From an uncultured Clostridia bacterium (GTDB lineage Bacteria > Bacillota > Clostridia > Oscillospirales > Acutalibacteraceae): DNA of 64,000 nucleotides. This document shows positions 24,952 through 33,364 of the stretch, piece by piece; the stretch's first letter is position 1, and each line of letters begins with the position of its first letter. The stretch is from the NCBI GenBank assembly GCA_937901145.1, contig CALCHE010000228.1:12336-76335 (forward strand), read 5' to 3'. The notes under the pieces were generated by a model. That model was not told the DNA's origin, searched no databases, and was given only the letters and a program-made list of their open reading frames with translations. The position numbers and the translations under genes were made by a program.

Positions 24952-26331
24952 TTATCCTTCCTTTACTTCGTATCCTTTGTTTTTTATTACATTTATTATT
25001 GAACAGACACATTCTTCACAGAGCTCTTTGCTTTCAGCTTCTGCCATAACACGTATAACAGGCTCTGTTCCCGACTCTCTGACGAGAACTCTTCCCTTTG
25101 AGCTCAGCTTTTCTTCTGCCTGAGTTATAGCGTAAATTACATCTTTATCATATCTGACCGTCTTTTTGTCAGCTACCCGTATATTAACAAGAATCTGAGG
25201 ATAGGGGGTAAAGCCTTCGAGAAGCTCGCTGAATTTCTTTTTTCGCGAAAGCATAACCTCCATCATTTTAAGGCTTGTAAGAATACCGTCACCTGTGGTA
25301 GCATATTTTGAAAAGATTATATGTCCCGACTGTTCTCCGCCGAACTTACAGCCGTTCTTTGACATATATTCATAAACGAAGCGGTCGCCAACATCGGTTT
25401 TCGCATAGTCTATACCAAGGCCTTCAAAAGCTTTATAAAGACCGAAGTTTGACATAACAGTGGTCACAACCGTGCTGTTTGCGAAAAAGCCCATTTCTTT
25501 CATATACTTACCGAAGATATATAAAATTCCGTCTCCGTCGACTACATCACCGTTTTCGTCTACACAGATACATCTGTCAGCATCACCGTCGAAGGCAAAT
25601 CCTACATCAAGACCCTTTTCTCTGACGAGCTTCTGCAGCCCTTCAATATGAGTAGAGCCTGCATTTTTGTTTATGTTTGTGCCGTCAGGCTCAGCGTTGA
25701 TAACATAGGTTGTGGCACCGAGAGCATCGAAAACAGACTTAGCGATGTTCCAGGAGCTTCCGTTAGCACAGTCTAAGCCTACTTTGTATCCTCTGAAGGA
25801 ATAAAGACCGAGAGAGATAAGATATCCGATATATCTGTTTCTGCCCGACACATAGTCTACTGTTTTGCCGATTTTCTCCTTAAGAGCAAAGGGAAGCTCA
25901 GTAAGTTCGAATTCACCGTCAATAAATTGCTCTATAATGTCGGTTACGCTTTCATCCATTTTTTCGCCCTTTGTGTTTATGAGCTTGATACCGTTATCAT
26001 AGTAAGGATTATGACTCGCAGAAATCATAATACCGCAGTCAAAGGCGTCTATCTTGGTAATATAAGACACACAGGGGGTGGTAGTAACGTGCAGAAGATA
26101 AGCGTCTGCTCCTGAGGCGACCAATCCACCTACGAGAGCATATTCGAACATATAACTTGAACGGCGTGTGTCTTTACCGATTATTATTTTCACAGATTCG
26201 GTATTACCTGAGTTTGATTTTTCTTTGCCGTAGTACCAACCTAAAAATCTGCCGATTTTGTATGCGTGGTCAGCCGTGAGACTTACATTGGCTTCTCCTC
26301 TGAAACCGTCTGTGCCGAAGTATTTACCCAT
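24952..26331 (-). CDS. glmM: Phosphoglucosamine mutase-type phosphohexomutase
   Basis: GlmM converts glucosamine 6-phosphate to glucosamine 1-phosphate for UDP-GlcNAc and peptidoglycan. The 459-residue protein starts with the family pattern GKYFGTDGFRG. It has the phosphoserine loop ISASHNPYYDNGIK (Ser at residue 106), the metal loop FDGDADRC, the sugar loop GGEQSGH and the phosphate-binding RESGTEPVIRVM. It follows a beta-helix acyltransferase-like gene by three bases, consistent with a UDP-GlcNAc pathway unit. A related alpha-phosphohexomutase activity cannot be excluded from sequence alone. Confidence 0.92.
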   Translation of the reverse strand: MGKYFGTDGFRGEANVSLTADHAYKIGRFLGWYYGKEKSNSGNTESVKIIIGKDTRRSSYMFEYALVGGLVASGADAYLLHVTTTPCVSYITKIDAFDCGIMISASHNPYYDNGIKLINTKGEKMDESVTDIIEQFIDGEFELTELPFALKEKIGKTVDYVSGRNRYIGYLISLGLYSFRGYKVGLDCANGSSWNIAKSVFDALGATTYVINAEPDGTNINKNAGSTHIEGLQKLVREKGLDVGFAFDGDADRCICVDENGDVVDGDGILYIFGKYMKEMGFFANSTVVTTVMSNFGLYKAFEGLGIDYAKTDVGDRFVYEYMSKNGCKFGGEQSGHIIFSKYATTGDGILTSLKMMEVMLSRKKKFSELLEGFTPYPQILVNIRVADKKTVRYDKDVIYAITQAEEKLSSKGRVLVRESGTEPVIRVMAEAESKELCEECVCSIINVIKNKGYEVKEG

Positions 26332-26334
26332 TAC

Positions 26335-26994
26335 TTACCTCTTCTCTGTTATATTGTTTTCGTCTTTGTAAATAGAGTTTTCTTTTACAAAGCCTCTGAC
26401 GCGTGAAAGGGGATAGATGATTGTATTTTTACCGATTACCGTACCGGGGTTAAGGACACTGTTGCAGCCTATCTCGACACCGTCACCTACCATTGCACCG
26501 AATTTCCTGAGTCCGGTTTCTATTATTTCGTCAGCTTTTTTTATTTTGACAGGACTTTTATCTGATTTGATATTTGACGTAACGGCACCTGCTCCTAAAT
26601 GTGATTTGTATCCGAGGATACTGTCACCTATATAATTATAGTGGGGGATCTGAACCTTGTCGAATATGATAGCATTTTTTATTTCGGTCGAATTGCCTAC
26701 AACACAGTCTTCGCCGATCAGAGCTGAACCTCTGATGAAAGCGCAGTGCCTTATTTCAGTATTTTTTCCGATAATACAGGGAGAGCCTATGAAAGCTGTA
26801 GGTGCCACCCTGGCATTCTTATGAACCCATATTTCAGGTGCAATTTCCGTATATTCGGATTCATTAAGATTTTTCCCTGCTTCTTTAATAAAACTGCTGA
26901 TTTCTTTGAGTGCCTGCCACGGATATTCATAGGAAGCAAGATAATCTTTGGCTAATGTATGCTTAAGAGAAAAAAGCGCATCTGTTTTAATCAC
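26335..26994 (-). CDS. Left-handed beta-helix acyltransferase-like protein (GlmU C-domain type)
   Basis: The 219-residue protein has an N-terminal helical segment of about 50 residues, then hexapeptide repeats forming a left-handed beta-helix (APTAFIGSPCIIGKNTEI, VVGNSTEIKNAIIFDKVQIPHYNYIGDSILG, GVEIGCNSVLNPGTVIGKNT). The YIGDSILGYKSHLGAGAVTSN segment is typical of the GlmU acetyltransferase region. No nucleotidyltransferase domain is present. It starts at a GTG preceded by AGAGGTG. Next to glmM, it probably acts in amino-sugar metabolism. Confidence 0.82.
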   Translation of the reverse strand: MIKTDALFSLKHTLAKDYLASYEYPWQALKEISSFIKEAGKNLNESEYTEIAPEIWVHKNARVAPTAFIGSPCIIGKNTEIRHCAFIRGSALIGEDCVVGNSTEIKNAIIFDKVQIPHYNYIGDSILGYKSHLGAGAVTSNIKSDKSPVKIKKADEIIETGLRKFGAMVGDGVEIGCNSVLNPGTVIGKNTIIYPLSRVRGFVKENSIYKDENNITEKR

Positions 26995-27210
26995 ATTATC
27001 ACCTCTTGATTATATTATACTGTACAATGCAGTTATAATATAAATAAATTGTGAATATAATCGGAGAAATATTTTTGTCAGTTTATATATTTTATACAAA
27101 ACAGAGCCTGTTATGAAATGCTACAACAACTAAATAAGGCTGAAATAAAAGGTGAGAACACTATTTCGTTGTGCATAATATACAAAATAAAATAAATATG
27201 TGAAAAACTA

Positions 27211-27239
27211 TTGACAGATAAATGTAATTTATGTATAAT
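27211..27239 (+). promoter_or_regulatory. Perfect consensus promoter of the noncoding RNA candidate
   Basis: TTGACA at 27211-27216, a 17-nt spacer, and TATAAT at 27234-27239, both exact consensus. The expected start is near 27246. Confidence 0.9.
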
Positions 27240-27245
27240 TAAGAC

Positions 27246-27819
27246 ACAATCAAACAAGAGATTGAAACTAAAAGAAAGAGGTGTTACCGATGTACTGTTT
27301 AATGTAAACTGTACAGTCTGATAAGAAATCTTGAATTTGATAATCTTACGGGGCTGACCGAAAATAAAGGATTGAATAAATACCTGAAAATAATATAATT
27401 TTACAAAAGGGTCAGATATTCCGTTGATAATAAAGTAAATTACCTTTCTGCAGACACTAAGTGCAGAGGATTTAGGAATATATTATCGATTGTTCAGTAA
27501 ATTTTGTGTTTTAAAGGTAATGTGCAGAGGAACATAACTTTAAAACAGGAGAAAGTGCCTTTGTGTGAAGAAACAACGGCTGATGAAGAAAATAAAGAAA
27601 GTATCTCTCAGCATTATACGTTTTCTATGATTCGGATTTATTATTTGCATCTGAAAAGTAAAGAGGGATAAGTAAAAGGCGCAGAGGAGCCCTTATCCGA
27701 AAGTGTTTTTAAAGTGACTTTTAGTGCGAATAAGGAGATACTTAAAGAGTAAGAAAACAGAATAAAAACATTATGAAAGTTCAGTCTCCGGCAGAGAATA
27801 CTCTGTCGGAGATTTTTAT
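27246..27819 (+). ncRNA. Large structured noncoding RNA candidate (about 570 nt)
   Basis: A transcription unit with a consensus promoter and a strong terminator has no ORF of useful size on either strand. Visible pairings are TGTAC-T-GTTT with AAAC-T-GTACA (27291-27300 with 27306-27315) and CTGACC with GGTCAG (27354-27359 with 27410-27415). ATTACCTTT also pairs with AAAGGTAAT (27439-27447 with 27513-27521), CTGCA with TGCAG (27448-27452 with 27462-27466), and GGATAAG with CTTATCC (27666-27672 with 27692-27698). The octamer GCAGAGGA occurs three times (27463, 27524, 27681). Size and structure fit the large ornate RNA classes of Firmicutes such as ROOL, OLE or GOLLD, but I cannot assign one from the sequence alone. 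Confidence 0.75.
27785..27817 (+). terminator. Terminator of the noncoding RNA candidate
   Basis: TCTCCGGCAGAG, loop AATA, CTCTGTCGGAGA, then TTTTT. A 12-bp stem with one G-U pair. Confidence 0.92.
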
Positions 27820-27852
27820 ATGTGTCTAAAGAATAAATTTATCGTCTTGTAC

Positions 27853-27881
27853 TTGAAATATCCTTTCTGTTGATATATAAT
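27853..27881 (+). promoter_or_regulatory. Promoter of queT
   Basis: TTGAAA at 27853-27858, a 17-nt spacer, and TATAAT at 27876-27881. Confidence 0.8.
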
Positions 27882-27892
27882 ACTTATTATGT

Positions 27893-27970
27893 TTATGCGG
27901 TCAGTTCGAAACCTTCCTGACCTAAACCGACGGAAGTATCCCGGTTTAAAATCAAAACTAAAGGAGCTTA
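27893..27970 (+). promoter_or_regulatory. preQ1 riboswitch (probably class III)
   Basis: The queT leader has stem GGTCAG/CTGACC (27899-27904 with 27917-27922) and stem AAACCG/CGGTTT (27924-27929 with 27942-27947). CTTCC (27913-27917) can pair with GGAAG (27932-27936) as a pseudoknot. AAAACTAAAGGAG then leads into the ribosome binding site. The arrangement, upstream of queT in a Ruminococcaceae-like genome, fits the preQ1-III class. The class assignment is from memory of its association, not a model search. Confidence 0.7.
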
Positions 27971-27974
27971 AAAA

Positions 27975-28508
27975 ATGAATATGTCAAAAAGAATTCACCG
28001 ACTTGTCCTGTCGGGAGTTATCGCTGCTTTGTATGTAGCACTCACTCTTGTTCAGGAAATGATTTTTCCTACCAGTGCCACTATGGCTGTACAGTTCCGT
28101 GTTTCGGAAGCACTTACGGTGCTGTCCCTGTTTACACCGGCAGCTATACCCGGTCTTACGGTTGGCTGTTTTATAGCCAATTTCTCTGTGCTCGGAGCGT
28201 TGCCTACTGATATAGTTCTCGGCTCGTTGGCATCTTTTTTAGCGTGTCTTTTTATGTACAGGTTAAGGAATTTTACTGTGAAGGGATTTCCTTTTTTATC
28301 TTTGCTTATGCCTGCACTTTTTAACGGAATTATTATCGGTGCAGAAATCGAGATTTTCTTTATTGAAGGACCCTTTAATTTCGTCAGCTTTCTTATCCAG
28401 GCAGGCCTTGTAGCCTTAGGAGAGTTAGGCGTACTTTACACTCTTGGTGCCGCTCTGGTCAGAGTAATAAAGGATAAAAAGCTCGGCAGGTATCTTAACG
28501 GTGTTTAA
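27975..28508 (+). CDS. queT: QueT-family queuosine-precursor transporter (ECF S component)
   Basis: QueT is the substrate-binding membrane subunit of an energy-coupling factor importer for queuosine precursors such as preQ1. The 177-residue protein has five or six membrane helices and family patterns RLVLSGVIAALYVALTLVQ, QFRVSEALTVLSLFTPAAIPGLTVGCFIAN and ALGELGVLYTLGAAL. The leader upstream carries a preQ1-type riboswitch, which supports the substrate. The ECF energising subunits are not in the window. Confidence 0.93.
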   Translation: MNMSKRIHRLVLSGVIAALYVALTLVQEMIFPTSATMAVQFRVSEALTVLSLFTPAAIPGLTVGCFIANFSVLGALPTDIVLGSLASFLACLFMYRLRNFTVKGFPFLSLLMPALFNGIIIGAEIEIFFIEGPFNFVSFLIQAGLVALGELGVLYTLGAALVRVIKDKKLGRYLNGV

Positions 28509-28546
28509 TATAAAATTTTAATATAAAAATCAAGGAGGAAAAACTA

Positions 28547-30055
28547 ATGGAAAACAAGCTTTCCAAAAGAACATGGCTGAACATCATTGTTTTCAGCTTT
28601 ATGGGCGGTATTGCATGGAATCTCGAAAACATGTACTTCAATACCTTTCTGTTCGATTCTGTCTATGACGGTGTGTCAAAGGCCAAACTCGAAGAATGGG
28701 GTATTATGGCTCCCACTACAGCAATCAGCCGAATGGTTGCGCTTTCAGCTATCACTGCTGTTGTTACCACATTTATTATGGGTACTCTCAGTGAAAAAAT
28801 GAAAAAACGTAAGGTGTTCATCTCTGTCGGCTACATTGTATGGGGTGTAATTACTGCTTCTTTCGGATTTATTTCTAAAGAGAATATCGCGTCTCTGTTC
28901 GGTCTTACAGACGATGCAAAAATTCTTCTTTTCACAGTATGGGCAGTTATTCTTATGGATATGGTTATGACCTTTATGGGTTCTACAAGTAACGACTCGG
29001 CCTTTAATGCCTGGACAACAGACGTTACAAATCCTGTGGTCAGACCTACAGTTGAAACTGTTCTCCTTTTTGTCGGACTTTTTGCTATGCTCGCTGTTAT
29101 GGGTGTGGGCAGTCTTTGTCAGGCTGATGTAGTATCTTATCAGGTATTCTTCCTCGCTCTGGGTATTATAGTGAGCCTTAGCGGTGTTTTTGGCTTATTT
29201 GCGCTTAAAGATCCTGAAATCAAGGGTGAAAAGACAAACTCAAATTATTGGAGAGATCTTTTCTACGGCTTCAGACCTTCTGTAGTCAAGGAAAACTCCA
29301 TGCTTTATCTTGCTCTCGTAGCTATCTGTATCTATAATATCGCCATTCAGGTTTTCTTCCCGTACCTGTTTGTTTATCTCGGAAGTGTAATTATTCCCGG
29401 TGCTGTATTTGATGTCAAAACAATCATCGTAGCTGTTCTTGCAGTTGCAGGACTTGCTGCAGGTGTGATTCTTCTCCTCAAAGCATCCGGTAAGGATAAG
29501 GTAAAGGCATATATTATTACTATTGTGCTCTTTATTGCAGGTCTTTCAGTTCTTTCCACATCCACAAATATTGCTGTTGTTCTCATCGGTATTGCACCCA
29601 CACTCATCGGTTATGTAGTTCTTCAGATTCAGCTCAATGCATCTGTACGTGACTATATTCCTGAGGATAAGGTTGGTCTTTTCCAGGGTATAAGAATGAT
29701 TTTCTTCGTACTTATTCCTATGGTTGTAGGTCCTTGGCTCGGTGATATAGCTTGCCGTACATCAAACTTTACTATTATCGAATACGGTGAGGAGAAACTC
29801 GTACCCTCTACAAGTATGTTCTTCTATGCAGCTGTTGTTGCTCTTCTCATTTTTGTACCTCTTTACCTTCTTATGGGAAAGGATAAGAATGGTTCTAAAG
29901 ACAATAAAGGTAAGTTCATTCCCGCTATCATTGTTGCAGTTATAACTGTAATTGTTGCCGCAGTTGTTGTGAATCTTCTCGGTAACAGCGGAGCGACTCC
30001 TACTGATCTTGCTCCCGGTGATATAGTCGAAACCACGGCCGCATTACTCCAGTAA
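28547..30055 (+). CDS. MFS transporter
   Basis: The 502-residue protein has about 12 membrane helices, with a cytoplasmic loop at residues 85-90 (SEKMKKRK), where a typical MFS loop lies. A central cytoplasmic region follows (LKDPEIKGEKTNSNYWRDLFYGFRPSVV). It looks like the GPH/sugar-type branch of the superfamily, but the substrate cannot be read. It lies 38 bases after queT behind its own AAGGAGG and may be co-transcribed with it. The last 20 residues after the final helix are Thr/Pro/Ala-rich. Confidence 0.82.
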   Translation: MENKLSKRTWLNIIVFSFMGGIAWNLENMYFNTFLFDSVYDGVSKAKLEEWGIMAPTTAISRMVALSAITAVVTTFIMGTLSEKMKKRKVFISVGYIVWGVITASFGFISKENIASLFGLTDDAKILLFTVWAVILMDMVMTFMGSTSNDSAFNAWTTDVTNPVVRPTVETVLLFVGLFAMLAVMGVGSLCQADVVSYQVFFLALGIIVSLSGVFGLFALKDPEIKGEKTNSNYWRDLFYGFRPSVVKENSMLYLALVAICIYNIAIQVFFPYLFVYLGSVIIPGAVFDVKTIIVAVLAVAGLAAGVILLLKASGKDKVKAYIITIVLFIAGLSVLSTSTNIAVVLIGIAPTLIGYVVLQIQLNASVRDYIPEDKVGLFQGIRMIFFVLIPMVVGPWLGDIACRTSNFTIIEYGEEKLVPSTSMFFYAAVVALLIFVPLYLLMGKDKNGSKDNKGKFIPAIIVAVITVIVAAVVVNLLGNSGATPTDLAPGDIVETTAALLQ

Positions 30056-30063
30056 AAAATTTA

Positions 30064-30101
30064 AAGCAGTTAAGTTTGAGTCTTAACTGCTTAATTTTTT
30101 T
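30064..30101 (+). terminator. Intrinsic terminator after the MFS gene
   Basis: AAGCAGTTAAG, loop of seven, CTTAACTGCTT, then AATTTTTTT. Confidence 0.85.
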
Positions 30102-30198
30102 CTGTTATTTTCACATTCATATTACCACAAAATCCGAAAAAAATCAAGACTTGAATTTTATCTTGTTTTATGTTATTAGGATATATGAGGTGATTTTT

Positions 30199-30666
30199 AT
30201 GAGAAAAAATACAACAGTGATAGCAGAGTTCTTTGAAAGTACTGCTATAGAAAATGCACTGAAGCTCGGAATAAGAAATCTTCTGATTTTCGGTGACGAA
30301 ACATACTGTAAAAAGTATGAAAATGTGACGTTGTATGTTTCTGAAAAATATGTTGATTTTCTTAGTGTGTTTAAAGAAAAAGGGATAAATTTAAGCTTGA
30401 GCGAACCGCTGCTGTGTAGCTTTTTACACTGCGATTTTTCTGTGGAAAAAGTATATTCTGTTCTTGAACAGCTGAAAAAATTTCCTGAAGGAACGACGGT
30501 TATTTTTACACACTGTAATGATATGTATGATACGGAGAAAAAGATAGGCGACTGTTTTTTTCGTACCGTAGAGCATTTTTCATTGGATAAGGTAGCTCAC
30601 GCTCTAGTGAAAAAAGATGAGAAGTTCGGAGAAAATAACTGTTACTGTCTCTGTGTAAGAAAATGA
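30199..30666 (+). CDS. Hypothetical cytoplasmic protein
   Basis: The 155-residue protein starts at the ATG preceded by GAGGTG; the frame is open further upstream but overlaps a terminator. It has no signal peptide or membrane helix. Nine cysteines are spread through it, ending in NCYCLCVRK. The alternating strand/helix pattern (NLLIFGDE, TTVIFTHCND) suggests an alpha/beta fold. It lies alone between terminators. I do not recognise the family. Confidence 0.6.
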   Translation: MRKNTTVIAEFFESTAIENALKLGIRNLLIFGDETYCKKYENVTLYVSEKYVDFLSVFKEKGINLSLSEPLLCSFLHCDFSVEKVYSVLEQLKKFPEGTTVIFTHCNDMYDTEKKIGDCFFRTVEHFSLDKVAHALVKKDEKFGENNCYCLCVRK

Positions 30667-30673
30667 AAAAAGA

Positions 30674-30697
30674 GCAACCGTCGAAAAAGACGGTTGC
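30674..30697 (-). terminator. Intrinsic terminator, mainly for the minus-strand propeller gene
   Basis: GCAACCGTC, loop of six, GACGGTTGC. The minus strand then reads TCTTTTTTC. On the plus strand the T tract is poor (AATATTTTG), so it may act weakly there. Confidence 0.75.
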
Positions 30698-30713
30698 AAT
30701 ATTTTGTCGATAA

Positions 30714-31388
30714 TCAGTCGAGAATGTAGAGTCCTGATTTAAGCCACACGAATTCTCTGCCCATTACATTGATGTACTTATATACCTTTTCGTTGAAAAC
30801 TCTGTAATCTCTTACGGAGTTTGTCTGAATGTTAAGAGTGCGGATTTTTTTAGATGCCTGGTTGCTGATGTAAAGGGTGTTGCCCTGAAGAGAAACAGCA
30901 CAGGGGCTCTCAAAAGCTGTGGCATCTCCGCCACCTACTCTGAGAAGTATTCTGCCTTCGCGGGGAGAATATTTGATTATTGCATTTTCTGCAGGGACCG
31001 CGCACCACACATAAGCACCGTCGACAGCGATATCACATACGGGAGAACCGTGGTAGGTGAGGAGAGAGGACACATTGAGCGAACCGTCAGTGTTAAAAAT
31101 GTTGTATTCACCGTTAGGGAATATTGCCATAATTCTGCCGTCACCGAGAACACCTACATCGCAGGAAACATAATCACCTAACTGCTGTGCGATTTCCTCG
31201 TATTCGTAGCCGAATTTTACTTTAAGAAAGACAGATTTTTTTATATGAGTGAATTTATCGTTAATGGCATCATAGCCGTAAAAGTTTGCTTTGAGCTTGC
31301 CGTCATCGGTGTAGCTTTTTGTAGCAAAAACAAAACCGTTTTTGAAGGGAGTAATATTTAAAATTTCGCCTGAAAAAACTATTTCCAT
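30714..31388 (-). CDS. Beta-propeller-like (NHL/WD-type) protein of unknown role
   Basis: The 224-residue protein starts at the ATG preceded by AAAGGA. Repeated beta-blade-like units are visible (GSPVCDIAVDGAYVWCAVP, ESPCAVSLQGNTLYISNQAS, GREFVWLKSGLYILD), similar to NHL-type propellers. It has no signal peptide, so it appears cytoplasmic. The length suits a small or partial propeller. It is a single gene with its own promoter and terminator. Function unknown. Confidence 0.65.
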   Translation of the reverse strand: MEIVFSGEILNITPFKNGFVFATKSYTDDGKLKANFYGYDAINDKFTHIKKSVFLKVKFGYEYEEIAQQLGDYVSCDVGVLGDGRIMAIFPNGEYNIFNTDGSLNVSSLLTYHGSPVCDIAVDGAYVWCAVPAENAIIKYSPREGRILLRVGGGDATAFESPCAVSLQGNTLYISNQASKKIRTLNIQTNSVRDYRVFNEKVYKYINVMGREFVWLKSGLYILD

Positions 31389-31446
31389 TTTATTTTTCCT
31401 TTCTTTGACAGGGCAATACATTATACCCCAACATAATCTATTCTAT

Positions 31447-31475
31447 ATAATACAATAGATTTGTCTACAGGTCAA
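31447..31475 (-). promoter_or_regulatory. Promoter of the propeller-like gene
   Basis: On the minus strand TTGACC (31475-31470), a 17-nt spacer, and TATTAT (31452-31447). Confidence 0.7.
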
Positions 31476-31568
31476 GACTGAAATACAACAATATTTTAAT
31501 TAACGTTGCTGAATTTTTTGGTTAAAGTAAAATATTTGTGAGTGGGGGTAAAAAACTCCTGTTTAATG

Positions 31569-31597
31569 TTGACAAAACAACTGTTTTCAAGTACAAT
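31569..31597 (+). promoter_or_regulatory. Promoter of glpK
   Basis: TTGACA at 31569-31574, a 17-nt spacer, and TACAAT at 31592-31597. The leader to glpK is about 180 nt. Confidence 0.75.
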
Positions 31598-31692
31598 GTA
31601 TGTGTAAATTTGAAGACACGTTTATTCGGAGAATTGTATATGTGTTTTCGGAATATTAATTGTTATGAGATATGATTCTATGGAGATGAGAG

Positions 31693-31737
31693 AATAGATT
31701 GAATATCCCGTCCGTGGGTTAAGTGTATCTATTTTTT
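31693..31737 (+). promoter_or_regulatory. Candidate attenuator in the glpK leader
   Basis: AATAGAT (31693-31699) pairs with ATCTATT (31727-31733), enclosing an inner CCC/GGG pairing, and six T follow. This fits a leader terminator of the kind that antiterminators relieve. The stem is not continuous. The rest of the 31421-31781 gap holds no ORF or other clear signal. Confidence 0.4.
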
Positions 31738-31780
31738 CGTTTTTCTTTTTATATCCCGTAGCAAAGGAGGAAAAGAAAAT

Positions 31781-33295
31781 ATGAGTGAAAAATTAATTCT
31801 GTCCCTTGACCAGGGTACCACAAGTTCAAGAGCTATCGTTTTTGACAAAAAAGGTAACATCATCGCTAAAGCTCAGAATGAGTTTGAGCAGATTTATCCT
31901 AAGGCAGGCTGGGTTGAGCACGATCCGCTTAATATTCTTTACAGTCAGTTCAATTCCATTACTACCGTTCTTCGTTCAGGTAAGTTCTCTGCATCAGATA
32001 TCGCAGGTATCGGTATCACAAATCAGAGAGAAACCACCATTCTGTGGGACAGAAGCACAGGTAAGCCTGTTTACAATGCTATCGTTTGGCAGTGCAGAAG
32101 AACTGCTGATATGTGCGAAAAAATCAAAGAGGACAAAGAACTCTGTGATTATATCACTGAGCATACAGGACTTATCGTGGATGCTTATTTCTCCGCCACA
32201 AAGATTAAATGGATTTTAGACAATGTTCCCGGTGTAAAGGCTCTTGCTGAGGCAGGACAGCTTCTTTTCGGTACTGTTGAAACCTGGCTTATATGGAATC
32301 TTTCAGGCGGTAAAACTCACGTAACCGACTATTCGAATGCATCAAGAACAATGCTCTTTGATGTTGATAAGCTTTGCTGGGACGAATATCTCTGTGAAAA
32401 ATTGGGCGTTCCCATGAACATCCTTCCCAAGCCTGTTCCTTCGAGTGAAATTTACGGTCAGGTTGCAAGTAACATCATCGGTATCGAAGAGCTTGCAGGT
32501 GTTCCTATCTGCGGTGCTATCGGTGACCAACCCTCAGCACTTTTCGGACAGGCATGCTTTAAGCCCGGTATGTCAAAGAATACCTACGGTACAGGCTGTT
32601 TCCTTCTTATGAACACAGGTAATAAACGTGTAGTATCTAAAAATAATCTTCTTACAGGTGTCGCATGGAGCTATAACGGCGAAACTACATATTCTATCGA
32701 AGGCAGTGCCTTCAATGCAGGTTCGGTTATCAAATGGCTCCGTGATGAGGTTCAGCTTATTGACAGTCCGAAAAGATGTGACGAGCTCGCTGAAAGTGTT
32801 CCCGATGCTAACGGATGCTATCTTGTTCCCGCATTTACAGGTCTCGGTGCTCCTTACTGGGATATGTACGCCCGCGGATGCATCGTAGGTCTTACCAGAG
32901 GTGTAAACAGAAAGCATATAGCACGTGCCGTTCTCGAATCAATCACTTATCAGATGACTGACCTTCTCGAGGCTATGAAGGATGATTCAGGCATTGATAT
33001 TTCCGAGCTTCGTGTAGACGGTGGCGCCAGCGTAAGTAACATCATGATGCAGATTCAGGCCAATATGGCACAGACTAAGGTTGACCGTCCGAAGACTGTA
33101 GAAACCACAGCGCTCGGTGCAGCATATCTCGCCGGTCTGGCTGTAGGCGTATGGGACAGCCTCGAAGATATCGAAGTAAACAGAGAGGTTGACCGTATAT
33201 TTACTCCCGAAATGGATATGGACGAAAGAAACAGACTCTATGCGGGCTGGAAAAAGGCTGTAACCAGAGCTATGGACTGGGAAGAAAAAGAATAA
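31781..33295 (+). CDS. glpK: Glycerol kinase
   Basis: GlpK phosphorylates glycerol with ATP to glycerol 3-phosphate. The 504-residue protein is full length for the FGGY family. It has DQGTTSSRAIVFD at the N-terminus, ITNQRETTILWDR, GAIGDQPSALFGQ, NTYGTGCFLLMNTG and DGGASVSNIMMQIQA. AAAGGAGG precedes the ATG. The neighbour is an Ldh_2-family dehydrogenase 69 bases downstream, not glpF or glpD. The long leader suggests regulation before translation. Confidence 0.97.
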   Translation: MSEKLILSLDQGTTSSRAIVFDKKGNIIAKAQNEFEQIYPKAGWVEHDPLNILYSQFNSITTVLRSGKFSASDIAGIGITNQRETTILWDRSTGKPVYNAIVWQCRRTADMCEKIKEDKELCDYITEHTGLIVDAYFSATKIKWILDNVPGVKALAEAGQLLFGTVETWLIWNLSGGKTHVTDYSNASRTMLFDVDKLCWDEYLCEKLGVPMNILPKPVPSSEIYGQVASNIIGIEELAGVPICGAIGDQPSALFGQACFKPGMSKNTYGTGCFLLMNTGNKRVVSKNNLLTGVAWSYNGETTYSIEGSAFNAGSVIKWLRDEVQLIDSPKRCDELAESVPDANGCYLVPAFTGLGAPYWDMYARGCIVGLTRGVNRKHIARAVLESITYQMTDLLEAMKDDSGIDISELRVDGGASVSNIMMQIQANMAQTKVDRPKTVETTALGAAYLAGLAVGVWDSLEDIEVNREVDRIFTPEMDMDERNRLYAGWKKAVTRAMDWEEKE

Positions 33296-33364
33296 ACAGT
33301 AATTTAAGCGTTAATGCTTGAATATAGAAAAGAAAATAATTTTAAATAATAGGAGTGGACTAAA

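Noticed and set aside
27001..27210. AT-rich stretch before the noncoding RNA promoter
   Set aside because: No ORF, stem or clear promoter for the plus strand is visible; it holds the upstream region of the beta-helix gene only.
27290..27307. Five-codon mini-ORF with an AGAGGTG upstream inside the RNA candidate
   Set aside because: It lies wholly inside a hairpin and is too short to call; likely chance.
27350..27360. GGGGCTGA resembling the start of tmRNA
   Set aside because: The tmRNA end and tag region are absent, and the match is eight bases only.
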